7,268 bases of DNA, taken from positions 1-7,268 of the forward strand of contig JAOZLK010000220.1 of the NCBI GenBank assembly GCA_029934875.1, given 5' to 3'. The notes under the pieces were generated by a model. It was not told the origin of the DNA. It was given only the letters and a program-made list of their open reading frames with translations, and made no database searches. Both the position numbers and the translations under genes were made by a program. Shown piece by piece: positions 1 to 6,356 of the stretch (positions are counted from its first letter, which is position 1; the number at the start of each line of letters is the position of its first letter). This DNA comes from Bacteroidales bacterium (GTDB taxonomy: Bacteria; Bacteroidota; Bacteroidia; Bacteroidales; GCA-2748055).

Positions 1-1196
1 CTGACTGGGGATTCAACTTTGCACGTTTCCTGGTGTTCTGGCAGGCCATCGAGCCGCAGCCTGGTATGGTTGATACAGCCTACCTGGAGCGGGTCAGGGA
101 ACGGCTGGACTGGTGTTATGAGGCCGGGCTCCATGTGGTGCTGGACATGCACCAGGATCTCTATACCTGGAGGTACGGAGGTGATGGTGCTCCCGAATGG
201 GCCATATGGGATGACGGGGAGGATTTTGAGATGCAGTCACCCTGGGAAAAGAATTACCTGCAGCCTGCAGTGATCGCATCCATCCGGAATTTCTGGATGC
301 CTGAAAACGGGCATGGTGAACTGCAGGAGCACTTTATCGCTTCTTTTGTGGCCATGGCAAAATACATAAAGGGCCACCCTGCACTGCTCGGCTATGATCT
401 ATACAATGAACCCGTACTGGCCACCCGTGAGCTGTTCAAATTCGAGGACCGATATCTTCACCCTTTCTACCAGAAGCTGATCGACAGCCTCAGGCAGGTG
501 GATTCGAATGCCTGGCTTTTCTATGAGCCAATGGCCATAGGGCCCAACCAGGGGTCCCGTTCCGGGCTTGGACAGCTGGAGGACCCGAGGGAAGGAGAGG
601 CCCGCCTGGTCTACTTTCCACATATCTATACCCTCGACCTGGATCTCTCAGGCAAATACATCGGGTTTCCCCTTTTCACCTCAGCCTGGGCGGCCAAGCG
701 TAATCGTGAAACCTCTCGATACGGGACTCCCATGCTGATCGGAGAATTCGGGCTGGATAACTCCAGGCCGGGCGCCCTGGACTACCTGGAGGCAGTTATG
801 AGAATGAGTGAAAAGACAGGCTCGGGATGGGCCTACTGGGATTTCGGGAAAGGCGGAGGCTGGGCACCTATACGGAAGGATGAAAGCGAGAAACCAATGC
901 TTGACGTGCTGGTCAGACCCTACCCGCAGCGGACCGCCGGGATGCCGGTTTCTTATGGTTTTGATCCTGAAAAACAGCATTTCTGGCTGCATTGGAAACC
1001 AGATCCAAACATCTTGGATTCCACAGTGATCTTTATCCCAAAACGCGTTTATCCCGAAGGCTGGATCTTCGGCCGCAAAGCTCCTGAAGAAGGAAGCTGG
1101 CGCTGGGACAATGAGGCCGGTAAGCTGTATATCGCCTCACCCGTAGAGTCAGGCCTCCAGAAGCTGGAGATCATTCCACGGGGCGTGGGGAGGTAA
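1..1196 (+). CDS. GH5 glycoside hydrolase, endoglycoceramidase-like (5' truncated)
   Basis: The frame is open from base 3 (397 codons visible) to TAA at 1194-1196. The true start lies left of the window; the GTG at 33 is an internal Val codon. Numbering from the first full codon, the (beta/alpha)8 barrel shows NFAR (R8), W-x-x-IEP, LDMHQDLYT (H50-D52), YDLYNEP with the acid/base Glu at 136, FPHIY (H207) and LIGEFG with the nucleophile Glu at 248, followed by WAYWDFG. Both catalytic Glu are present. The last ~90 residues look like the beta-sandwich C-terminal domain found on endoglycoceramidase-type GH5 enzymes. Such enzymes cut the glycan-ceramide bond of glycosphingolipids with retention; the HQD and NEP contexts favour this subgroup over cellulases. 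The substrate here is inferred, and related GH5 subfamilies act on other beta-glycosides. A signal peptide would lie in the missing part. The gene converges on the TlpA-like gene. Confidence 0.85.
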   Translation, partial: DWGFNFARFLVFWQAIEPQPGMVDTAYLERVRERLDWCYEAGLHVVLDMHQDLYTWRYGGDGAPEWAIWDDGEDFEMQSPWEKNYLQPAVIASIRNFWMPENGHGELQEHFIASFVAMAKYIKGHPALLGYDLYNEPVLATRELFKFEDRYLHPFYQKLIDSLRQVDSNAWLFYEPMAIGPNQGSRSGLGQLEDPREGEARLVYFPHIYTLDLDLSGKYIGFPLFTSAWAAKRNRETSRYGTPMLIGEFGLDNSRPGALDYLEAVMRMSEKTGSGWAYWDFGKGGGWAPIRKDESEKPMLDVLVRPYPQRTAGMPVSYGFDPEKQHFWLHWKPDPNILDSTVIFIPKRVYPEGWIFGRKAPEEGSWRWDNEAGKLYIASPVESGLQKLEIIPRGVGR

Positions 1197-1238
1197 GGAA
1201 GCACTCTACCCGGGTATTATCACTTTAGCAAAGGTCTG

Positions 1239-1252
1239 AGGTTTTTAAACCT
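1239..1252. terminator. Weak candidate transcription stop between convergent genes
   Basis: The 68-base gap between the two convergent stop codons contains the perfect palindrome AGGTTTTTAAACCT (6-bp arms, 2-base centre). It is the only inverted repeat of note here. The stem is short and has no flanking T-run outside the palindrome, so it is at best a weak bidirectional terminator. Confidence 0.2.
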
Positions 1253-1264
1253 GAACAGGGCCGG

Positions 1265-1825
1265 CTATTTGAGAAACTCTTTGAGTTTATTGTCAAGGTA
1301 TTCGCCCCTCAGGCCCTTGGCCACGATGATGCCCTTTCCGTCGATGATGAAATTCATTGGGATGCCCCGTACGCCATACATGGCAGCCGGTACCGAATTC
1401 CATCCTTTCAGATCGCTCACATGGGATTGCCATTCCAGGCCGTCCTTCTCAATGGCAGCCAACCATGACTCCTTGGCTTTATCCAGGGAGACACCGTAGA
1501 TGGTAAAGCCGGAACCCTCTGCAAACTCCTTATCCTTGAAGTGTTGATAGGTTTTTACCAGCTTGGGATTCTCCATCCTGCAGGGAGAACACCAGGAGGC
1601 CCAGAAATCGATGAGAACCATTTGTCCCCTCAAAGAAGTCAGGGCGATTTTTTCACCGCTGGGAGATTCAAAAACCAATTCCGGGGCACGCTGCCCGATG
1701 TTGATTCCCGTTTCTATTTTTTCCCGCTCTGAAGTTGTCTTCTCGGTTTTATCCTGGTCACTCGTTCCTGCGCTGCAGGAGAAGACAAGTACTGAAGCGG
1801 CTAAAAGTGTTACTATTCTTTTCAT
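1265..1825 (-). CDS. TlpA/ResA-like thioredoxin-fold lipoprotein
   Basis: The product is a 186-residue thiol-disulfide oxidoreductase of the TlpA/ResA (AhpC/TSA-Redoxin) type. A lipoprotein signal peptide is visible: MKR, a hydrophobic stretch and a lipobox ending VFS-C17, so the mature protein should be lipid-anchored and face the periplasm. A polar Ser/Thr/Glu/Lys linker (about 18-40) leads into the thioredoxin fold. The redox motif WCSPC has its cysteines at 79 and 82, and the cis-proline is in GIP (P156). Family members reduce disulfides in exported proteins or in cytochrome c maturation; the partner here is unknown. The residues after C17 lack a clear acidic surface-export signal, so an inner-leaflet location is my inference. 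The ATG at 1825 fits the signal peptide; no Shine-Dalgarno is seen. It lies 69 bases after murA on the same strand and is probably read from the same transcript. Confidence 0.9.
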   Translation of the reverse strand: MKRIVTLLAASVLVFSCSAGTSDQDKTEKTTSEREKIETGINIGQRAPELVFESPSGEKIALTSLRGQMVLIDFWASWCSPCRMENPKLVKTYQHFKDKEFAEGSGFTIYGVSLDKAKESWLAAIEKDGLEWQSHVSDLKGWNSVPAAMYGVRGIPMNFIIDGKGIIVAKGLRGEYLDNKLKEFLK

Positions 1826-1857
1826 AAATATGGCTTATTCGTCAGTTGTATATATTT

Positions 1858-1885
1858 AGATTCTAGTCTGTCAGTCTAATAATCT
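1858..1885 (-). other. Imperfect hairpin in the murA-tlpA-like gap
   Basis: On the minus strand, AGATT and TAG pair with CTA and AATCT across a 9-base loop, with a small 2x1 internal loop. The lower stem is all A/T except one pair. No T-run follows, so it does not look like a full terminator; it may be an mRNA processing or attenuation element, or chance. It starts about 10 bases after the murA stop codon. Confidence 0.2.
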
Positions 1886-1894
1886 TCGCTTTCC

Positions 1895-3202
1895 TTACTC
1901 CTCCCGGCTAATTTTTGCCCCAAGGCTGTTTAAGCGCTGGTCGATGCGCTCATATCCGCGATCGATCTGTTCAATATTATCGATGGTGCTGGTCCCTTCG
2001 GCCGACATGGCTGCGATTAGCAGGGCAACTCCGGCACGTATATCAGGCGAGCTCATATTTGTTGCACGCAGGCAAATACCATGATCCATCCCAATCACCG
2101 TGGCCCTGTGCGGGTCACAGAGAATGATCTGTGCTCCCATATCGATCAGTTTATCCACGAAGAATAGCCGGCTCTCGAACATCTTCTGGTGAATGAGAAC
2201 ACTGCCCTTGGCCTGGGTGGCGGTAACCAGAATTACACTGAGCAGGTCAGGTGTAAGGCCGGGCCACGGCGCATCGGCGATGGTCATAATGGCACCGTCG
2301 ATAAAAGTCTCTATGCGGTAATGATCCTGTGCAGGAATATGGAGGTCATCGCCCTTCAGCTGTAGTTCTATTCCCAGTCGCTCAAATGCGGAAGGGATGA
2401 TCCCCAGCTGGTCATAGGCCACATTCTTGATCCTTAGCTCAGATTTCGTCATCGCCGCCATTCCAATGAAGCTACCCACCTCAATCATATCCGGCAATAT
2501 TCTATGATCGGTACCACCCAGCTGATCGACCCCTTCAATGCTGAGCAGGTTGGATCCGATGCCCGACATGCGCGCACCCATGCGCACCAGCATTTTGCAT
2601 AGCTGCTGGAGATAGGGCTCGCATGCTGCGTTGTAAATAGTTGTGGTTCCGCTGGCAAGCACACTGGCCATGATAATATTGGCAGTTCCGGTGACCGAAG
2701 CCTCATCGAGGTGCATGTAGGTGCCCTTCAGCTTGGAGGCCTTGACCCTGTAAAAATTTTTACCATGGTCGAAGTCAAAGGTGGCTCCCAGGGCCTGGAA
2801 CCCAAGAAAATGGGTATCAAGGCGACGACGCCCGATCTTATCTCCTCCCGGTTTGGGTAGAACTGCCTCACCGAAGCGGGCAAGCAGGGGACCCAGGATC
2901 ATTACTGATCCACGAAGGGAAGCTGATTGCTTCCGATAAGCTTCTGTTTTGAAATATTCCAGGTTCACATTGCTAGCCTGGAAACTGTAACTGGATCCTC
3001 CCAGTTTCACCACATCCAGACCCAAATCCTCCAATAATTGAATGAGCATCAGCACATCCTTAATAAGAGGCAGGTTATGGATTGTGATTTTATCGGGAGT
3101 CAGCAGTGTGGCACACAGAATCTGCAGGGCCTCGTTTTTTGCTCCCTGGGGAGTAATCTCACCACGGAGGCTATGCCCACCTTCAATAACAAATTTTCCC
3201 AT
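1895..3202 (-). CDS. murA: UDP-N-acetylglucosamine 1-carboxyvinyltransferase MurA
   Basis: MurA transfers enolpyruvate from PEP to UDP-GlcNAc in the cytoplasm, the first committed step of peptidoglycan synthesis. The 435-residue protein is full length and slightly longer than the ~420-residue E. coli enzyme. Visible landmarks are GAKNEAL with K22 and N23, LRGSVMILGPLLARFG (R97, equivalent to E. coli R91), TPD with D319 (equivalent to catalytic D305) and DRGYERI near the end with R415 (equivalent to R397). The active-site loop reads PGGDKIG, so Asp121 stands where E. coli has Cys115. Asp at this site keeps activity but prevents covalent attack by fosfomycin, as in Mycobacterium and Chlamydia, and is common in this phylum. 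The ATG at 3202 is 3 bases after the DUF4290 stop, which implies translational coupling. No Shine-Dalgarno is apparent. Confidence 0.96.
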   Translation of the reverse strand: MGKFVIEGGHSLRGEITPQGAKNEALQILCATLLTPDKITIHNLPLIKDVLMLIQLLEDLGLDVVKLGGSSYSFQASNVNLEYFKTEAYRKQSASLRGSVMILGPLLARFGEAVLPKPGGDKIGRRRLDTHFLGFQALGATFDFDHGKNFYRVKASKLKGTYMHLDEASVTGTANIIMASVLASGTTTIYNAACEPYLQQLCKMLVRMGARMSGIGSNLLSIEGVDQLGGTDHRILPDMIEVGSFIGMAAMTKSELRIKNVAYDQLGIIPSAFERLGIELQLKGDDLHIPAQDHYRIETFIDGAIMTIADAPWPGLTPDLLSVILVTATQAKGSVLIHQKMFESRLFFVDKLIDMGAQIILCDPHRATVIGMDHGICLRATNMSSPDIRAGVALLIAAMSAEGTSTIDNIEQIDRGYERIDQRLNSLGAKISREE

Positions 3203-3205
3203 GGA

Positions 3206-3826
3206 TCAGGAATGCTGTTTGTATTTCTTCCCCCCCCCTTGCTTTTTCTTCTGTATAGGTCTATTCTTTGCAAGAATATCTTTAGTCTCGGGGAGCTTCA
3301 GTTCAGGATTTGCTATCAGTTTCCCTCCAGAAAGGGTCTTCATATCCCCAAAGATCTCCTCATCACTAACCGCTTCACGATTCCAGGTCAGGTAGGATTT
3401 CTTCATGTGATAGGCGATCATCTTTACCAGGTCTTCCTTCTCTTCGCCCGGCTCCAGTTCCACTGCCTTATCAATCATCAGCACGATGGATCTGCCATAG
3501 TGCTTCTTTTTAATCTTATGCTGATGGTAGGGAACTTTTTCCGGTTTACTGATCAGTGATTCGCGTGATGGCAACTCGTAGGGTGAGTCAATATCCAGGT
3601 CGAAATCGGAGATTATGGCCAGGTGGTCCCACAATTTGTGCTTGAAATCGCCCACATCCCTCAGGTGCGGATTCAGATTGCCCATCACACCAATCACAGT
3701 TTTGGCAGCTTTGTTTCTTTCATCCCGGTCCTCAATGGTCTTGATGTGGTTGACCATCTTCTGGATGTTTCTGCCATACTCAGGTAGGATCAGCTTTTTA
3801 CGGCTGGAATTATAATCGTAACTCAT
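3206..3826 (-). CDS. DUF4290 family protein of unknown function
   Basis: I recognise this 206-residue protein as DUF4290, a family of unknown function restricted, as far as I know, to Bacteroidota. The typical core is visible: LILPEYGRNIQKMVNHIK-TIEDRDERNKAA (about 12-42), a conserved VMGNLNPHLRDV (about 47-58) and FKHKLWDHL (about 61-69). The protein looks soluble, charged and mostly helical, with no signal peptide or membrane segment. The C-terminus is strongly basic (KKKQGGGKKYK), which suggests a disordered, possibly nucleic-acid- or membrane-contacting tail. The three Gly codons there form an unbroken run of nine G. The start ATG at 3826 is 36 bases after the helicase stop. The stop TGA is 3 bases before murA, an arrangement I recall as recurrent in the phylum. 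A link to envelope synthesis is therefore plausible but unproven. Confidence 0.85.
   Translation of the reverse strand: MSYDYNSSRKKLILPEYGRNIQKMVNHIKTIEDRDERNKAAKTVIGVMGNLNPHLRDVGDFKHKLWDHLAIISDFDLDIDSPYELPSRESLISKPEKVPYHQHKIKKKHYGRSIVLMIDKAVELEPGEEKEDLVKMIAYHMKKSYLTWNREAVSDEEIFGDMKTLSGGKLIANPELKLPETKDILAKNRPIQKKKQGGGKKYKQHS
3230..3238. repeat. Nine-base G:C homopolymer at the DUF4290 3' end
   Basis: Nine consecutive C on the plus strand (nine G in the coding strand) encode Gly-Gly-Gly eight codons before the DUF4290 stop. G9 is long enough to slip during replication or sequencing. Gaining or losing one base would change only the last few residues but would carry translation past the murA start codon in another frame. 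Confidence 0.9.
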
Positions 3827-3843
3827 TCAATAATATTTTTTTA

Positions 3844-3851
3844 CAAAAGTA
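3844..3851 (-). promoter_or_regulatory. Possible Bacteroidota -7 box before DUF4290-murA
   Basis: The minus strand reads TACTTTTG, which matches the phylum's -7 consensus TAnnTTTG at every fixed position. It lies in the 36-base gap after the helicase gene, 17 bases before the DUF4290 ATG. No clear TTTG/TTG -33 element is present at the expected ~19-21 base spacing, where the sequence is GGTGGAG-like helicase coding DNA. It may allow internal initiation for DUF4290-murA, or be chance in an A/T-rich gap. Confidence 0.25.
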
Positions 3852-3862
3852 CTTCTTTTTAA

Positions 3863-6178
3863 TTACTCCACCACCCTCAGCTTCGCGAATTTAAGAAGAA
3901 GCTGCTTTTTACCTATGGGGAATTCCACTGTGGCCTTCATGTTCACATCTGTTCCTTCCAGTGCTATAACCTTCCCGGTTCCAAAGCGAGGGTGCTCAAC
4001 TCTAATGCCCACACGCACCAGGGAAGGATCGGAAGGAACAAAATCTTTAGGAGGCTCTGACGAGACAGGAGCAGGGGCCTGGTTAACCTTGCTAAGCCTG
4101 CGACCACCCACCTGGATACTGCGGGGCGAAGCTTTATGGCCCATGGCTTTTCGATAGGCTTCAGGAACAAATTTTTCCTTTTTCTGCGCATCCTCCGGTG
4201 TAAGAACAGGGTAAAAGTCCGGCGGAAGATCCAGGTATTTGGAATCAATCTCCTTAATAAAGCGACTGGGTGAGCAGGAATTCTGAATACCCCATTTATA
4301 ACGGAGGACCGCATATGAAATCATTGCGGTCTTCTCGGCACGGGTAAGCGCCACATAGAACAATCGCCTCTCTTCCTCCAGGTCCTTGGGGTTAGCGGTA
4401 CTCATCTGGGAGGGAAAGAGTTCCTCTTCCGCACCGGCTATGACAAGGTGCTTAAATTCAAGGCCCTTAGCAGAGTGAATGGTCATCAATGTGACCTTGT
4501 TTTTATCCTCCTCGCCCTCCTGGTCGGCATCGGTCAGCAGGGTAACCTCCTGCAGGTAATCACCAAGGGTCATTTCGCCCTCACGCTCGCTGTTATCAGT
4601 GAAATCCTTGATCCCGTTCAGCAGTTCCTCTACGTTCTCATACCTGCTCACATTCTCGGGGGCCTGGTCTGATTTAAGATCACGTATAATCCCGGCCTCA
4701 TTCACAATGGAGTAAGCCAGGTCGAAGGCTTCCATCTCGCCCAGGCGTTTCTGAAAGCTCCTGATGAGTGCGGTGAAACCCTGCAACTTGGCCAGGCTAC
4801 CCTTATTGAATCCCAGGTTTACCTGCCCCAGGTGGGTCAGAATATCCCAGATGTTCGAATCCAGCTTATCGGCATAAGAAATTAATTTATCCAGGGTGGT
4901 CTTCCCTATTCCACGGGCGGGATAGTTGATTATCCGCTTAAGTGATTCATCATCCTTGGGATTCACGCACAGACGGAAATAAGCCAGCAGGTCTTTGATT
5001 TCTTTGCGCTGGTAAAAGGAGAGCGAGCCAAATACCTTGTAGGGGATGTTGAGCTTGCGCATGCTCTCCTCAAAAATCCTTGACTGGGCATTGGTGCGGT
5101 AAAGGATTGCAAAGTCCAAATACTCCAGCTGTTCCCTGTAGCGCAAATCGGAGATATGCTTGGCTACCGTGAAGCCCTCCTCCCGGTCGTTGGCGGATTT
5201 CACCACCAGGATGGGCTCTCCGGTTTCATTTTTGGAGAAGACTTCCTTTGTAATTTGCTCCCGGTTCTTTTTGATCACAGAGTTTGCCGCATTTACAATA
5301 TTCTGAGTTGAACGGTAGTTCTGCTCCAGTTTGTATAGGGTGTAGTCGCTGTAGTCGTTTTTGAAGTTGAGAATGTTCTCGATCCGGGCTCCCCGGAAAG
5401 AGTAGATACTCTGAGCATCATCCCCCACCACACAAATGTTGCGATGCATCTCGGAGAGTTTTTTGATGATCAGGTACTGGGAGTAATTTGTATCCTGGTA
5501 CTCATCCACAAGGATGTAATCGAAGGCCTCCCGGTATTTGTCCAGCACGGCAGGATGGTCTCTGAAGAGCAGGTTGGTTTGCAGCAGGAGGTCGTCAAAA
5601 TCCATGGCTCCAAAATGCTTGCATCGCTTTACATACCTGTCGTAGATCTCACCCAGCCTGGGCTTACGTGCAATCTGGTCCCGAACCTGGAACTCACCTT
5701 TACCCAGGTAAACGTCGGGAGTAATCAGGTTATTCTTTGCAGCCGATATCCTGCCAAACACTTCGTTGGGTTTATAAATCTTTTGGTCCAGGTTGAACTC
5801 CTTAACAATGGACTTCACCAGGCTCCTGGAGTCGATGGTGTCATAGATTGTGAAATCGGGCGGAAAGCCCAGCACCTCTGCCTCCCTCCTGAGAATCCGG
5901 GCAAAAAGGGAGTGGAAAGTCCCCATCCACAGTCGCCGGGTCAGGTTGGGATCAACCATGGCCCCGATCCGCTCCTTCATATTGCTGGCCGCTTTATTGG
6001 TAAAAGTAAGGGCTAAAATCCGGTGGGGCGAAACTCCCATTGAAAGCAGGTAGGCTATTCGATAGGTGAGTACCCTGGTCTTGCCCGATCCGGCACCGGC
6101 TATGACTAGTGCAGGACCCTTATGGTTGGTCACAGCTTCCTGCTGAGCTTTATTCAAATCTTTTACAATCTCTTCCAC
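3863..6178 (-). CDS. UvrD/PcrA-type superfamily 1A DNA helicase
   Basis: This 771-residue ATP-dependent 3'-5' DNA helicase belongs to the UvrD/PcrA group, which unwinds DNA in nucleotide-excision and mismatch repair and clears stalled forks or RecA filaments. All SF1A motifs are intact and in order: Q motif LNKAQQEAV (8-16), Walker A GAGSGKT (28-34), Ia ALTFTNKAA (56-64), II VDEYQDTN (D225, E226), III GDDAQSIYSFRGA (252-264), IV LEQNYRST (284-291), V TIHSAKGLEF (566-575) and VI RLFYVALTRAEK (605-616). The YPARGIGKTTL stretch (419-429) belongs to domain 2B. A flexible linker (about 660-720) leads to a C-terminal Tudor-like module (VGIRVEHPRFGTGKV), which in PcrA contacts RNA polymerase. The start is GTG at 6176-6178: an in-frame TAG lies 24 bases upstream, no ATG intervenes, and a strong GAGGAG is correctly spaced. 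I cannot choose between the names uvrD and pcrA. Confidence 0.95.
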   Translation of the reverse strand: MEEIVKDLNKAQQEAVTNHKGPALVIAGAGSGKTRVLTYRIAYLLSMGVSPHRILALTFTNKAASNMKERIGAMVDPNLTRRLWMGTFHSLFARILRREAEVLGFPPDFTIYDTIDSRSLVKSIVKEFNLDQKIYKPNEVFGRISAAKNNLITPDVYLGKGEFQVRDQIARKPRLGEIYDRYVKRCKHFGAMDFDDLLLQTNLLFRDHPAVLDKYREAFDYILVDEYQDTNYSQYLIIKKLSEMHRNICVVGDDAQSIYSFRGARIENILNFKNDYSDYTLYKLEQNYRSTQNIVNAANSVIKKNREQITKEVFSKNETGEPILVVKSANDREEGFTVAKHISDLRYREQLEYLDFAILYRTNAQSRIFEESMRKLNIPYKVFGSLSFYQRKEIKDLLAYFRLCVNPKDDESLKRIINYPARGIGKTTLDKLISYADKLDSNIWDILTHLGQVNLGFNKGSLAKLQGFTALIRSFQKRLGEMEAFDLAYSIVNEAGIIRDLKSDQAPENVSRYENVEELLNGIKDFTDNSEREGEMTLGDYLQEVTLLTDADQEGEEDKNKVTLMTIHSAKGLEFKHLVIAGAEEELFPSQMSTANPKDLEEERRLFYVALTRAEKTAMISYAVLRYKWGIQNSCSPSRFIKEIDSKYLDLPPDFYPVLTPEDAQKKEKFVPEAYRKAMGHKASPRSIQVGGRRLSKVNQAPAPVSSEPPKDFVPSDPSLVRVGIRVEHPRFGTGKVIALEGTDVNMKATVEFPIGKKQLLLKFAKLRVVE

Positions 6179-6182
6179 TGAT

Positions 6183-6188
6183 CTCCTC
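6183..6188 (-). promoter_or_regulatory. Shine-Dalgarno site setting the helicase GTG start
   Basis: The minus strand reads GAGGAG-ATCA-GTG: a near-perfect Shine-Dalgarno sequence four bases before the GTG codon. With the in-frame TAG at 6205-6203 it fixes the start. It stands out because the other minus-strand starts in this window have no such site. Confidence 0.7.
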
Positions 6189-6259
6189 GCTTTTTGGGAT
6201 GGCTAAGATAATACTTGTTGATGGATTATATCCGGGCTAAATCGCCCCTGTTAGGATAA

Positions 6260-6293
6260 AAAATTGCACAGTTTTTTTAATTGTTGCAATTTT
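6260..6293. repeat. 9-bp inverted repeat, operator or hairpin candidate
   Basis: AAAATTGCA (6260-6268) is the exact reverse complement of TGCAATTTT (6285-6293). The 16 bases between include a run of seven T. Allowing one bulged base, the stem extends by two more pairs (CA with TG). It lies in the divergent intergenic region, about 82 bases upstream of the helicase start and 64 upstream of the TTG start, a sensible position for a dimeric repressor site or an untranslated-leader hairpin. Confidence 0.4.
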
Positions 6294-6356
6294 ACGGGCC
6301 TCAAGTGCGTATAATAATTTGGCAATAATTCGTTTATAGTTTATACATCTCAAAAT

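Larger units (their letters stand above)
6179..6356. promoter_or_regulatory. Divergent intergenic region, promoters expected for both sides
   Basis: About 178 A/T-rich bases separate the helicase GTG from the likely TTG start of the exported protein gene, so at least one promoter must read each way. Candidates are weak. On the minus strand, TATCTTAG (6210-6203) and TAAAATTG (6294-6287) each miss the -7 consensus TAnnTTTG by one base, without a well-spaced -33 box. On the plus strand, TAATTTG (6315-6321) is one base short of the consensus. I cannot place a promoter with confidence. Confidence 0.4.

Noticed and set aside
1197..1264. Search for a strong intrinsic terminator or small RNA between the convergent genes
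   Set aside because: Only a 6-bp palindrome with a 2-base centre is present, and no G/C-rich stem followed by a T-run, so a firm call is not supported.
1563..1859. 98-codon plus-strand open frame over the TlpA-like gene
   Set aside because: It is antisense to a lipoprotein with a clear lipobox and CxxC motif, and has no independent support.
3038..3559. 173-codon open frame on the plus strand spanning the murA start and DUF4290
   Set aside because: It is antisense to two well-supported genes. Its hydrophobic look comes from reverse-complemented Lys/Glu codons of DUF4290.
3964..4314. 116-codon minus-strand frame overlapping the helicase 3' part
   Set aside because: It is out of frame with a helicase that is complete through its Tudor-like C-terminus, so it is not a frameshifted remnant.
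5444..6016. 190-codon open frame on the plus strand
   Set aside because: It lies wholly antisense to the helicase N-terminal half, whose motifs are all intact. The protein has no recognisable family features, so it is a shadow of the real coding frame.
6310..6315. Perfect TATAAT upstream of the exported-protein gene
   Set aside because: No TTGACA-like box occurs at 16-18 bases, and the main sigma factor in this phylum prefers TAnnTTTG. It is most likely chance in A/T-rich DNA.
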